Assembly (NCBI GenBank): GCA_020283715.1 | Contig: JAIQCW010000013.1 | Coordinates: forward strand, 1-64,000 | DNA: 64,000 nt | Reading direction: 5' to 3' | Source of the DNA: Cytauxzoon felis | Lineage: Eukaryota > Apicomplexa > Aconoidasida > Piroplasmida > Theileriidae | Part shown: positions 34,088 to 45,107 of the stretch, piece after piece | Layout: every line of letters begins with the position of its first letter | How positions within the stretch are numbered: position 1 is the stretch's first letter | Notes under the pieces: generated by a model | Database searches by the model: none | The model's input: only the letters and a program-made list of their open reading frames with translations | What the model was told of the DNA's origin: nothing | Translations under genes and position numbers: made by a program

Positions 34088-36812
34088 TTATTCGTATGGA
34101 TCATCAATTTGTGATTCGTCTTCGTTTGTTTGTTTTTTCTTTTCTTGTTCCTTCTCTACCATCATACCTTCGGTTGTTAATAATAAACCAGCAACTGAAG
34201 TAGAATGTTCAACAGCTGCCATTACAACTTTAGTAGGATCTATAACACCTTGTTGTATCATATCACCATAACAATTCGTTTTTGCATTCCAACCATAACC
34301 AAATGGTTTACCAGATTCAACTATCCTACTTACAACCTTGTCACCATCAGCACCTATACATATTTATATACACACAAGTGATAATAATAACCGAATGTTG
34401 TCACTCCACCTGAGGTCGTCTTGCAGACGGCTCTTATATTTACCTCCCCCTCCGCTTCCCTGAGATCAGCTGCGGGCATTCCACTTGAGGTTACATTATT
34501 ACCTTCACATTCTTCCGGGTTAACACTTTCTGTTCTTCCTCATTAACTTTGCCACGATCTCCGGGAATGGCTATACTCTTTAGAGATAGGTAATTGGAAG
34601 AGGCTCCATGCAATGGCAACGGTCGTTATAACCTAGGCGGAAGAAGAGTTGGATTGGACCTCAGGTGGAGTGTAGAGCACGTAGAATATTTGATTAAGAT
34701 ATGTATTGAAACATACCGGCGTTATCAGCGATTTGTTTGGTGATGATATTCATTGCATCAAGTACGATTTTTGCTCCGGCTTTTTGTAATTCTATTTCGG
34801 ATTCGACTTCATCTTGACGATCATATGTATGCTGAGATTCTGGTGCATTAAGTTCATTATTAACGGATTCTTCTATACTATCCATAACTTTTTTAACAAA
34901 ATCTTCTCTTTGCATTGCTAAATATGTAACACCACCACCTGGTACATAACCAGTTTCCATGGCTGCTCTAACTGCATTTATTGCGTCTTCATATCTTAAA
35001 CGCTTCTCTTTCAATTCTGTTTCTGTGGCTGCACCTATTCTTATCCTAGCTATACCACCACTCAACGCAGCTATACGTTCGGTCAATTTTTGTTTATCAA
35101 ACTGCGATGTACTATTCTCACATTCACGTTTCAAACTGTCAATCCTATAGAAAAAAATATAAAATCCCGTCATATTGTAGATAATTTCAATATTTTAATT
35201 ACAATATATCATTAACATACCTTGACCTGATAGAGTGAAGGAATTGTGGCAACGTGATAATAGATGTACGTTCTTTTTTAATAACTACATTTCTTGCTGT
35301 ACCCAACATGTCTACTGTCACATCATTAAATGATATTCCAACATCTGTTGATATAAATGTGCTACCAGTAGCAGTTGCTATATCCTGCAAGTAATCCTTA
35401 CGACGTTCACCAAATGATGGAGCTTTAACAGCAACCTATAAAAAAAATATAAAAATCAAAAAACGAGTAAGATCGTGACTCTCCACGAGGTCCGATCACT
35501 ATTTCTCCACCTCTATTCGTCCTGCCGTCAGCTCTTCCAATTACCTATCTCTAAAGAGTATAGCCACTCCCGGAGATCGTGGCGGAAGTGAGGATTGGAC
35601 CTCAAGTGGATCCCGCAGCTGATCTCAGGGAAGCGGAGGGAGAAGCAATTACAAGAGCTGACGGCAGGACGACCTCGAGTGGAGTAGCTGTCTGCAAGAG
35701 GAACAGAGGTGTAGGATGTAACCTCAGGTGGAGTGGTCACATTTCGGTTATGAATTTTTTTGTTTCGTTCAACATACAACTTTTAGCATTCCTCTCATTT
35801 TATTAATAATTAATGTTTGCATTGCTTCCGGACCGAAATCTTCGGCAATGATGACAAGTGGTGTTTTTGTTTTTGCTGCGTGTTCGAGTATTGGGAGGAT
35901 GGATTGGGGATTTTCAATTTTAGAATCTGAGACTAAAATTTGAGGTGATTGCCATTCAATTGTATCTTTTTCTTCTCCCAATAAAAAGTAAGGGTTGGCG
36001 AATCCACGATCAAATGTGTATCCTTCGGTGAAGTCAAGTTCATCTTCTAGTGCAGGATTATCTTCTAATACTGTAGCTGCATTACCACCCAATTTATCAA
36101 ATGCTTTGGCTATGACTTCACCCATAACTGTGTTACCACTTGTAGCTACAGTAGCAATATTTAAGAGGTCATTATAACCTGATACAGGTTTGGATAGTGA
36201 TTTCATTTCTTCTATTATTAATTTCGATGCTTTTTGTATACCTTTTTGTAAAGGTATAGAATTATGACCTTTATTTACATATTCCACACCTTTTTTAGCA
36301 ATTTCAGCCGCTAAAACAGCTGTTGATGTTGTACCATCACCAGCACGATCATCTGATGTGGTAGCAATTTCTTGTATCAATTTAGCACCAGCATTCATCT
36401 TCTTATCAGCTAATTCTATGTTTCTGGCAATAGTTACACCATCATTAACAATAATTGGTGTACCATATTCCTTCTCTAATAAAATATTACGACCACGTGG
36501 ACCTAAAGTTACACGTACAGTATCAGCAACTTTAGTTATCCCAGCTAATAAACTATTCCTACATTCATCAGACAGTATTATATCCTTTGGCTTCGCAGAT
36601 GTACGGGTATCATATCTATGAGATACATTTTTTGGTAATATAAAACCATACGCATTATTTGTACGGGATTTAAATATACTATTCAATTCACGAGCACTAC
36701 CATATAATAGTTTACTCCTAGATATACATTTACCATTCAAATATGTACCACTTCTAATGATACCCAATCCCTGCGATACAGGTAATAGAAAAAATACCAC
36801 AAAATACCACAT
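34088..36812 (-). CDS. chaperonin 60 with apicoplast-type leader (Cpn60)
   Basis: GroEL-type chaperonin. The first residues [18 protein letters not shown] form a signal peptide, followed by a basic Ser/Asn-rich transit-like stretch (to about residue 68), the bipartite leader of apicoplast proteins. The mature part starts [17 protein letters not shown] and shows [51 protein letters not shown] and, after introns, [56 protein letters not shown]. The last exon begins [22 protein letters not shown] and ends at 34088. At least three introns, two with repeats (34404-34671, 35481-35735). A bacterial-type sequence in a eukaryotic gene is expected here. A mitochondrial paralogue would lack the signal peptide. 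Confidence 0.9.
34404..34671 (-). repeat. hairpin-module repeat, copy 30 (Cpn60 intron)
   Basis: Sense to the gene. GCCACGATCTCCGGGAATGGC with CTCTTTAGAGATAGG core, one GAAGAAC-type unit, CCAT-TGC-ATGG hairpin on the right. Confidence 0.9.
35481..35735 (+). repeat. hairpin-module repeat, copy 31 (Cpn60 intron)
   Basis: Antisense to the gene. Matching CTGCCGTCAGC and GCTGACGGCAG arms around a CTCT-AA-AGAG core, then an additional CTGTCTGCAAGAG unit. Confidence 0.9.
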
Positions 36813-37282
36813 TTATAAAAATAACAACAATATTAAATCCACTTCATTATATTAATTATCATATTCTGATCATATAAAGAATATAACCTTCCAATAATTG
36901 TCCTTCCATAAATCATGGATTCCATGCCCCATGACATTGTCTAAAGTCATTGATATTCCAAGATACATCTTAATTCCATGAAGTATGTTCATAAAATTTA
37001 CATAAAATATAAGATCATGGCATTTGTCATCTAAATAGACCTTTATTTCTACTTGATACCGCAGTAGATCATACATGTTAGACAAAGAATTCAGAAATAG
37101 AAATACCCCGGTTTAATATCAATTTCTAGCATACTTTTGTATATCATTTAATTAATTATATATAATTTGCCATAATATTTCATGAGCGCCGAAATGTGTT
37201 GAATATTCACGCCTACAAATAAAGCAAGGCAAATTGACATTTGTTTTGTAGGCTTTATCACTAACCAGGTCTAGGTAATCCT
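36813..37282. other. divergent intergenic region
   Basis: Between Cpn60 (-) and the nucleotidyltransferase (+). No convincing gene; short open stretches on the minus strand look random and AT-rich. Confidence 0.45.
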
Positions 37283-37556
37283 TTCCTTGTCTTGCAGACA
37301 GCTCTCCACCTGAGGTCGTCCTGCCGTCAGCTTCCTTATTTACATATCTCTAAAGAGTAGAGCCACTCCCAGAGATCGCGGCAATGAGAGGTTAGTAATT
37401 GGACCTCAGGTGGAGATCTCAGGTGGACTACCCGCAGCTGATCTCAGGGAAGCGGAGGGGGAGGTAAATAGAGGAAGCTGACGGCAGGACCAATAGTGGA
37501 ACGGCTAGTGGAAGAAGAGGTGGATTGGACCTCAGGTGAGTAGTCTCCACGGCGAC
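37283..37556 (+). repeat. hairpin-module repeat, copy 32 (intergenic)
   Basis: Full copy. Both CTTGCAGACAGC and CTGCCGTCAGC appear in the left arm; core CTCT-AA-AGAG; right arm GATCTCAGGGAAGCGG, CTGACGGCAG and CGGCTAGTGG. Confidence 0.9.
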
Positions 37557-37765
37557 TTGATGACTTAAGTTGTGGATTGTCTTTAGCACATCTTAATTAC
37601 TTCTATTCATATAATCACAAACCATTTTAAGCATTTATATACTGGCTATCTATAACTGTGTTTATAACCGTTGTTTATGTACCCGTCTACTATATAATCG
37701 AGTATGTATATGGGATATGTATATATATTAATTGAGTTTATAATTTATATTTATCGCATTTGTAA
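37557..37765. other. presumed promoter of the nucleotidyltransferase gene
   Basis: AT-rich 200 bp before the first ATG. No motif recognised. Confidence 0.35.
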
Positions 37766-40700
37766 ATGTACAAATTATATATAAATGATTTTAATAATTT
37801 TTTAATGTATGGTTTTAATATAAAAATTTCATGTATAAGATTTAATTATGGATATTTATCAAATATTTATAGATATATTGCTCTAAGTTCTATACCAATT
37901 ACTTATGATAAATTTAAATATAAACTGATTAGGTATAATGATAAGGATATTATATGTAAAAGATCTAGATCAACTGATGTATATAGACACTGTTATATAT
38001 ATTCAATATCTTATGGCATAAATGACTATTTTGGTCTTCAATATGGATTTAACAAGTATAATTTCAGTACTGAATCTAATAATAATGATAAATGCTCTGA
38101 TGATATGATTATAGAACTCTTATTACAGCCAAATGGATCTTTAACAAAATCACTAACCATTCATGATAAGTTGTCATTATTATGTTCAATTTTAAATAAT
38201 GAATCATCTTATTCATTAATAAATACATTCGGAACAGCTAATATCCTATTAGATTTGTGGAAAGTAAAAGGTACCTTTCAAATCATTATTAATTATAACC
38301 ATATTAGAATACTTTAATCGTCAACAACATGATATCTATCAACAAATCTGTAATGAAATCTCAAAACGATACTGGAACAATACACATATTAAAGACTATA
38401 ATCATAGGTAAATTACATATTTACAAATTCCTGCAGACAGCTCTCCACCTGAGGTTAGTCCTGCCGTCAGCTCTTCCAATTACCTCCCCGTAAACGGTAA
38501 AGCCACTCCCAGAGATCGTGGAGATAAACCCGTAGCTGATCTCAGGGAAGCGGAGGGGGAAGTAATTAAAAGAGCTGACGGCAGGACCTACTGTGGAACA
38601 GTGAGTGGAATTATTAGTTGGCTTGGACATGTAATGTAATAATAATTTATATATCTAAATTTAATTACCATATTTTCCTTACTTTATATTTCTATTTAGT
38701 TTATATGAGAAGCAATTTAATTGGGAATTGAAGATTCTGCATAATCATTATTTGAGTCCTACGTTGGATCAGTATAAGACAAAACAAAAATTGATTCATA
38801 AGTCAGTGAAGATAATTCTATTATATTTTATTAAACATTTTTACAGTTTGAAACCATTATTAGAGAGTACTACAAAGGGTACTTTGCATACGTTTGGTTC
38901 ATGTGAAAATGGTTTATGGTATATTGAATTATTTTATGTATAAATTTATTATAATAGGGTACAAGGATCAGATATTGATATGTGCCTTGTAATTCCAAAC
39001 TGTAATAGTAAAAGGTCATGCGTATCTAAACTTAATATGGTAGGTTTAATATTTATTTTATTTTTATGGATTTGGAAAAATTTATTCACAACCTCAATTC
39101 TATGGACAATAGATCAAGTACAGCAAATGCAACTGGAAACTGGTGGAAATGATACTCTAGGTACTGCAGATGGTAATAATGCTGAAAATGTTACAATACA
39201 AATTGATAAGATGGGTGATTATACTTCTGGAACTAGTGGTGATGAAAATGTTAAAGTCTTTTTGACCAAGGATACACGTGAGAAAGGTTATACACGTTAC
39301 ATACATAAAGTACAGGGTGCTGCTGGTAAATACAAAAAGATGAGTAACACCGGCCTTACATTTAAAAATGGTGAGAATACGCTTAATGGTATAAGTGTTA
39401 CTGGAAATGTCGAAGCTGTTTATGTCTTTTATTTCGGAGCTATGGACATTCCAATAATAATTTGTGCTAAAACAGATGGTGGTACTAACCCATACAAATA
39501 CTTTAGGAAAAATTATCCTTTTTTAAAGTGGGGAGATGGTTGGGAAGATATTACCAACACTACTACTACAGCTGCAGCTGGTCAAATTAGGAACAATCAA
39601 CCTCCTGATAGTAGTAATGCTGAACTTATAACTGAACTGGGTAAATTAACAGAAGGATTGATTGGAATGTGTATTTGTATAATGATTTCTATAATCTTTG
39701 GATCTGTTGTGATTGTCCCCAAAATTATGAAAAAAATTTCCACATGATTTCTTATTAAAATTGTAAAGCTGTCATATGCTTTTATCAGCAAATAAAACAT
39801 CAGTCGACCAATTATTGACTAGTGGTGGCACACCTCATACTGCTGCCAGTGGTGCTGATCAAGCTGAAACTACAGCTAATCAAAAGGCTCTTGATGACAG
39901 GAAGAAGATTGATTTAGATACCTCAGGAGAAATTGCGAAATATCTTAATCATAACTATAATGGTGTATTATGGATATTAAGAGAGGGGCGTAAGGTAATA
40001 TGGGAAGATAATACAGTACATTCAAACATACGTGGCCATACAAGTAGTTGTTATTTGGAATTCGTACTTGAATCATTTATCAAAATTACTAAACTAGAGA
40101 AGTTAACATTCAGTTGAAAACTACCGAAACTGCTACTGCTCTTACTAAAGCTCAAATTGATGCCTTAGAATGGGATGATGATCCCAGCCAGCATAGATTT
40201 AATAAAGTTGCTGATATAGTTAGATCGATTTTTGTGGCATAACGTCTATAATTGATTTTGGCGAGAGGATAAATGAATAAATATGGATATGAATGTCAAC
40301 CCGGAAGAACAGACATCTATTCCACTCGATGTCCAATCCATCTCTAGTCCCACTCGCCGTTCCACCCGAGGTATATCCTGCCGTCAGCTCTTCCAATTAC
40401 CTATCTCTAAAGAGTGAAGCCACTCCCGGAGATTGTGGCGATGGTGGAGCTACAGAGGATGTAACCTCAAGTGAACTACCCGTAGCTGATCTCAGGGAAG
40501 CGGAGGGGGAACTAAATAGAAGAACTGACGGCAGGATGGACCTAAGTGAGAGCTGTCTGCAAGACGAAAGAACAGATGGTGGAAGACCTTCGATTGATGT
40601 AACTCGTCTGAAGTGGGATATAATTGACAGTTGTTATTATTCGGTGGATTTGAATCATATTATTTTATTATTTACATATATATTTCATATATACAGGTTG

Positions 40701-42332
40701 AGTCATCATTGATGAATAGTGATTATATATCAAAGGTATCTATAATATCGGCACGTGTACCTATAGCAAAGGTAAGATTATATCAAAAAAAATACCATCT
40801 ATAAATAAATTTTATTATACAGTTATATAATAGTAATGGAGATAATTTATGTGACGTCTCTATTAATAATTCTATCGCATTAGATAATACAAGTTACGTC
40901 AAATGTATGACATCCCTAGATTATCGGGTCATCAAACTAGGAAGATTCATTAAATATTGGGCCACAAGACGAAAAATCAATAATCGCCATGAAGGTAAAA
41001 ATAATAACCACAACAAGGAACATTATAACCGAAATGTTGTCTACTCCACCCGAGGTCCATCTTTTCCATTGCATGGAGCTCTTCTATTTACTTCCCCCTC
41101 CGCTTCCCTGAAATCAGCTACGGGTATTCCACTTCCACTCGAGGTTACATCCTCACTACCTTTTTCAGTGCCACGATCTCCGGGAGTGGCTCTACTCTTT
41201 AGAGATAGGTAATTGGAAGAGCTGACGGCAGGACGAAGAGAGGTGGAGAAATAGTGATTGGACCTACGGTATAGTCTGTAACCTTTGTGTGATAGGAATT
41301 TGGTTGAATTACTTTAGTGTATGTTATTCTTATGTATTTATAGGTACAATGAGTTCATATACATTAATTCTTCAATTATTTTATTTTTTACAAAATCGTA
41401 ATCCTCCCATATTACCAACATTCAAGTGAGTATAAAAAATTAATTCTAATATACATTATCAACAATAGAGAAATTGAAACCGATACAAATGATAAAAATA
41501 ATCTTAATTTCATCACCAATATAAGGTATATTATATTAACCAATCCTATTATCCAAACTCATCCACCGAAGGTCTTCCACTTGCCGTTCCACTAGATGTC
41601 CAGTAAACCTATATTCCACTCGCCGTGGAGGCTCTCCACCCGAGGTTACCACCACCTCTCCTTGTCTTGCAGACAGCTCTTCTATTTACCTATCTCTAAA
41701 GAGTAGAGCCACTCCCGGAGATCGTGGCGAAGATGAAAGTGGTGAGGATGTAACCCCAAGTGGACCCGTAGCTGATCTCAGGGAAGCGAAGGGGGAGGTA
41801 AATAGAGAAGCTGACGGCAGGATGGACCTCGAGTGGAGAGCTCTCTGCAAGACAAGGAGAGGTGGATGCTACCTCATTGGATGTATATTCGGTTATATAT
41901 ATATATTATAGTGAGATAATGAGGAGGTGTCCTTATATTGGTACGAATAAGGAATCATTGGTATCATTATTAATTGATTTTTTTCGTTTTTATGGTGATT
42001 GTAGATTTCAGGGTGGATATTTGGGTTCTACGATTGATGTATATACTAATGAGTTATTAGAGAATAATCTTGGTGTTCTTGTTATTAAATGTCCATTATC
42101 TGGTAAAAATGTAAATCCATTTACTATAAGGATGTGGCAATCGATTTATAGTGAATTTAGGAGATTTAAAGAATTAATTGAAGTTAAAACACCAATTTAT
42201 ATAATTTGTCAATCAAATCAATATTCACCATTAGAAGATGAGTTACATAAAATGAAATTTAATTCAAATGAAATATTCAATATTTTAATACAAAACTCCA
42301 AGAAGAAAAATGGAAAAATATCAAATGAATGA
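37766..42332 (+). CDS. Cid1/TUTase-type nucleotidyltransferase (non-canonical poly(A)/poly(U) polymerase)
   Basis: Adds A or U residues to RNA 3' ends. Exon 1 starts at 37766 with a 165-residue low-similarity N-terminus. Further exons: EYFNRQQHDIYQQICNEISK, the long LYEKQFNWELKILHNHYL exon (38701-about 38919), then catalytic FGSCENGLW joined to VQGSDIDMCLVIPNC (the GS plus DxD motif split by an intron at about 38920-38957). After a 1.66-kb intron come VESSLMNSDYISKV, RVPIAKLYNSNGDNLCDVSINNS (third Asp), SLDYRVIKLGRFIKYWATRRKINN, GTMSSYTLILQLFYFLQ (PAP-associated domain) and, last, EIMRRCPYIGTNKESLVSLLIDFFRFYG to the stop at 42332. All catalytic residues are present. Four introns hold repeats, and the largest also holds foreign gene-like sequence. 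Substrate base cannot be told from sequence. Confidence 0.85.
38430..38609 (+). repeat. hairpin-module repeat, copy 33 (nucleotidyltransferase intron)
   Basis: Compact sense copy with CCGT-AA-ACGG core and almost no spacer after CCACTCCCAGAGATCGTGG. Arms CTGCCGTCAGC and GCTGACGGCAG pair. Confidence 0.9.
39037..39747 (+). CDS. intron-embedded membrane-protein gene fragment A (Tpr/FAINT-like)
   Basis: Lies on the sense strand inside the nucleotidyltransferase intron. The frame reads MVGLIFILFLWIWKNLFTTS (membrane segment), a 130-residue extracellular-type region with GKYKKMSNTGLTFKNGENTL, YVFYFGAMDIPIIICAKTDG and WEDITNTTTT, and a C-terminal membrane segment (ELGKLTEGLIGMCICIMISI). The same order and many of the same residues appear in fragment C at 55315-56082 (YVYYFGDRPIIICVEYES, WKDITKT, LILFCIGIMISI), so they are paralogues. 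The region upstream has no room for its own promoter separate from host exons, and the start is unsure. It may be a nested gene or a decayed copy. It resembles the Theileria subtelomeric Tpr-type families in layout only. Confidence 0.55.
   Translation: MVGLIFILFLWIWKNLFTTSILWTIDQVQQMQLETGGNDTLGTADGNNAENVTIQIDKMGDYTSGTSGDENVKVFLTKDTREKGYTRYIHKVQGAAGKYKKMSNTGLTFKNGENTLNGISVTGNVEAVYVFYFGAMDIPIIICAKTDGGTNPYKYFRKNYPFLKWGDGWEDITNTTTTAAAGQIRNNQPPDSSNAELITELGKLTEGLIGMCICIMISIIFGSVVIVPKIMKKIST
39776..40242 (+). pseudogene. second intron-embedded fragment (FAINT-like remains)
   Basis: Same intron. A frame at 39776-40117 has NYNGVLWILREGRKVIWEDN, which looks like part of a FAINT unit. Another frame then takes over from about 40117 (TETATALTKAQIDALEWDDDP to FNKVADIVRSIFVA, stop at about 40242). 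The switch of frame between related parts suggests a broken gene. Confidence 0.45.
40291..40604 (+). repeat. hairpin-module repeat, copy 34 (nucleotidyltransferase intron)
   Basis: Sense copy directly downstream of the gene fragments. Begins with an ACCCGGAAGAAC unit; CTCT-AA-AGAG core; right arm has both GCTGACGGCAG and CTGTCTGCAAGAC. Confidence 0.88.
41044..41274 (-). repeat. hairpin-module repeat, copy 35 (nucleotidyltransferase intron)
   Basis: Antisense. CCAT-TGC-ATGG hairpin at 41066-41076, GCCACGATCTCCGGGAGTGGC core, right arm GCTGACGGCAGG. Confidence 0.9.
41562..41870 (+). repeat. hairpin-module repeat, copy 36 (nucleotidyltransferase intron)
   Basis: Sense. Very module-rich left arm (CCACTTGCCG, CCACTCGCCGTGG, CTTGCAGACAGC), CTCT-AA-AGAG core, right arm GATCTCAGGGAAGCG, GCTGACGGCAG and CTCTCTGCAAGAC. 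Confidence 0.9.
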
Positions 42333-42458
42333 GATTGTGATATATATAATTTCAATCTCACCCTAATTATTAAACACTATAAAGCATACCTACTTCAAAA
42401 TATCACATATAAATTAATCTAATACCTCAATCCCTAATATTATCATAATATATATTCC

Positions 42459-42746
42459 TTCCACCTGAGGTCCAATCTACCTCTTCTCTACTCGCCTCCA
42501 CCTGAGGTCCAATCCAACTCATTTCGTCTTGCAGACAGCTTCTCTATTTACTTCCCCTTCCAGCTCCCAGAGATCGCTTCCAGGTTCCACCTGAGGTCCA
42601 ATCACTAACTTCAGCCACGATCTCCGGGAGTGGCTTTACTCTTTAGAGATAGGTAATTGGATGAAGCCTCCACGGCGAGTGGAAGAAAGTCGGATTGGAC
42701 CTCAGGTGGAGAAGCTCCATGCAATGGAAAAGATGTACTTCAGTTG
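42459..42746 (-). repeat. hairpin-module repeat, copy 37 (intergenic)
   Basis: Full copy between converging genes. GCCACGATCTCCGGGAGTGGC, CTCTTTAGAGATAGG, CCTCCACGGCGAGTGG and a CCAT-TGC-ATGG hairpin. Confidence 0.9.
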
Positions 42747-42803
42747 TAATTATATTATAGTTTTAATATATGATTATTTACTATATAGATTGAGTTTATA
42801 TGA

Positions 42804-44938
42804 TTAGTATCCGTTATTGATGATTTCTTGTGCTAATATTTCTGCGATTGTGATACAATCTTGTTCTGCTGAATTGACTTCAAGTTTTAAATTTTTTAAA
42901 TTATCATGTAGATCATCAGATTTTGTCATATCCTAATGAATGATTTATAAATTAAATTTTAGATGAACATACTATATTCATTAATAGATTAATTGATCTG
43001 GTATATAATTCCTATTTATAAATATAAAAACAAGTATAGAGTATATATAAATGTATTATGAGATTTAAACATACATCTGTATCTTCAATAATTGTATTAC
43101 CTAATATAATTTCTTGTATAATTTGTGTTTCAGTTAACCAATTTGCTAATTTACTAAATAATATAAATCGTTGTGTAATATCTTCACATAATTCTTGTAA
43201 ATATTTTTTACTATCATTTGTTAAATTACCAATCTGATTAAAAAAAATTTTTTTTTATATATAAATAAAAACAATTTAATATACCATTGATAATTTACTA
43301 ATAAAATCTTGTGGTTTAAATTCATCCCATTTAATACCATTTATATTACCATTATAATATACAAATGTTGGTGTAGATCTTGTTATAGGACATCCTTTAG
43401 GAAAATCATTTAATTCAATATTTAATCTTTTAATACGTAATGGATGATTAATTTCAATTAAATGTTTATTAATAGAATTAATAAATGGTCTTAATAAAAA
43501 ACATAAAAAACAATTATCTTCATACATTTGTAATATAATAGGTGATGATTTTGATGAATTATTAATAACCTATAATAATATTAATGAATTATTATTCATA
43601 TAAATATATTACTTACTCTATCATTAAAATTATTAAATGTAACATATTCAGGTAATAAATCTATTTGTTCAATTTCATTTACATCTTGTGATTTAGGTTT
43701 AAAAAAATTTTTTATTTCATTAATAAATTCATTAATCTTATTATTATCATTTAAATCTAATCCATCATAAAATTTCTTTCTCATACCTTTATAAAACATT
43801 AATTTAAAACCATTATTATTATTATTACCCTCTCTATAATTATTATTAATTAAATTATAAATGATAATTATAAATATACTTTATAGTATAATATATATTC
43901 AATTCTTTAGGTATTATACCCTTTAATATCTCAATTTTTTCTCTCGATATATTCTTTATCTCATTAGATGATAATAATAATACAATTAAATCATCAGATG
44001 AATCAAATAATTCCTCATCAATCTAAATATTAATATAATTCAATAATAAATATACTAACCATCTTCAATGGAAATGTATTAAAATATAATATATAATCAT
44101 ACTTCAACATAAAATACAATATAAACAATAATAATACTAATCCAAATAATATAATTTTATATCTATTATTTCTATTCGAACCAGGCCTATCAAATCCAAC
44201 AACACCTTCTCCACTACCTGAGGTCATCCTGCCGTAAGCTCCTACACCGAGGTCCAATCCAACTTTTCTTCCTCTTGCAGAGAGCTCTTCTACACCTGAG
44301 GTTAGTCCTGCAGACAGCTCTTCTAATTTGCTATCCCTAAAGGGTAGAGCCACTCCCGGAGATCGTGGCGGTGATGAAGGTAGTGATGGATCATCCATCA
44401 TGGGAATGGTGGAAGATGGTGCTAAGGATGTGTTGGATGTAACCTCAAGTGGAGAACCCGCAGCTGATCTCAGGGAAGTGGAGGGGGAAGTAAATAGAGA
44501 AGCTGACGGCAGGACCTCAAGTGGAGAAGCTGTATGCAAGACGACATCAAGTGGAACGCCTAGTGGAGAGACCTCGAGTGGAACAGCGATTGGAAGAGTA
44601 TGTATATTCGACAAGAACTCATGTGTAAGAGTGTATGAAAAGGTTGAGGTAAATTCTACGGGTTGAATACATGTAGCTGATTTAATGGATCTGGATAGAC
44701 ATGTAGATAGAAATGGCCATCTGCAAGATGATATAAACTTTTCACAGATACTTTTATTATGAATATTACATTCATATCCTATATTTAATGCTCTTTGACA
44801 TCCATATATTGTTCCTGTATTTAATGCTTGGACATGATGTATATACTTTTTATTTAAAACTACATTAAAACTAAAATTATTAAATTTAAAATTATCATAA
44901 ATATTTATTAAATTTATACATTTTTTATTATACAGCAT
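42804..44938 (-). CDS. membrane-anchored thioredoxin-fold protein (unnamed)
   Basis: Several exons on the minus strand. The N-terminal part (44938-about 44600) starts MLYNKKCINLINIYDNFKF and has a Cys-containing region (YECNIHNKSICEKFISSC). After a repeat comes a membrane segment (YKIILFGLVLLLFILYFML), then EELFDSSDDLIVLLLSSNEI, GLDLNDNNKINEFINEI and a thioredoxin-like domain: MYEDNCFLCFLLRPFINSIN with a CFLC pair, RIKRLNIELND and CPITRSTPTFVYYNG, whose TP would be the cis-proline turn. The C-terminus is helical (SKLANWLTETQIIQEII) and ends at 42804. Likely organelle or ER resident. The repeat at 44208-44596 is open in the antisense frame, so I cannot tell if it is spliced; AATAATAG at about 44165 is a possible acceptor. 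Confidence 0.55.
44208..44596 (+). repeat. hairpin-module repeat, copy 38 (in thioredoxin-fold gene; long variant)
   Basis: Antisense to the gene. Core stem is the CCCT-AA-AGGG version (44335-44344). Carries the extra 70-bp module (44377-44450) with the GATGGA-TCA-TCCATC palindrome shared with copies 42 and 53. Confidence 0.88.
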
Positions 44939-45107
44939 TATTAAATTTCATAATATAAATTTCTAATTTTATAATATAGTAGAATCCATCGATGTGTCAT
45001 GAGTATATATATAAAATTTGCCCTCTATATTATTAGAAATTAATTATGTGAATATTACACATAATTGTAATAATATAATTTCATGTATATTTAAATGGCG
45101 TATAATA

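Noticed and set aside
36870..37085. Small minus-strand gene upstream of Cpn60
   Set aside because: 71 codons of AT-rich composition, no conserved motif and no splice partner.
44328..44666. Plus-strand gene opposite the thioredoxin-fold gene
   Set aside because: Again the stop-free sense frame of a repeat copy, without start context or conserved domain.
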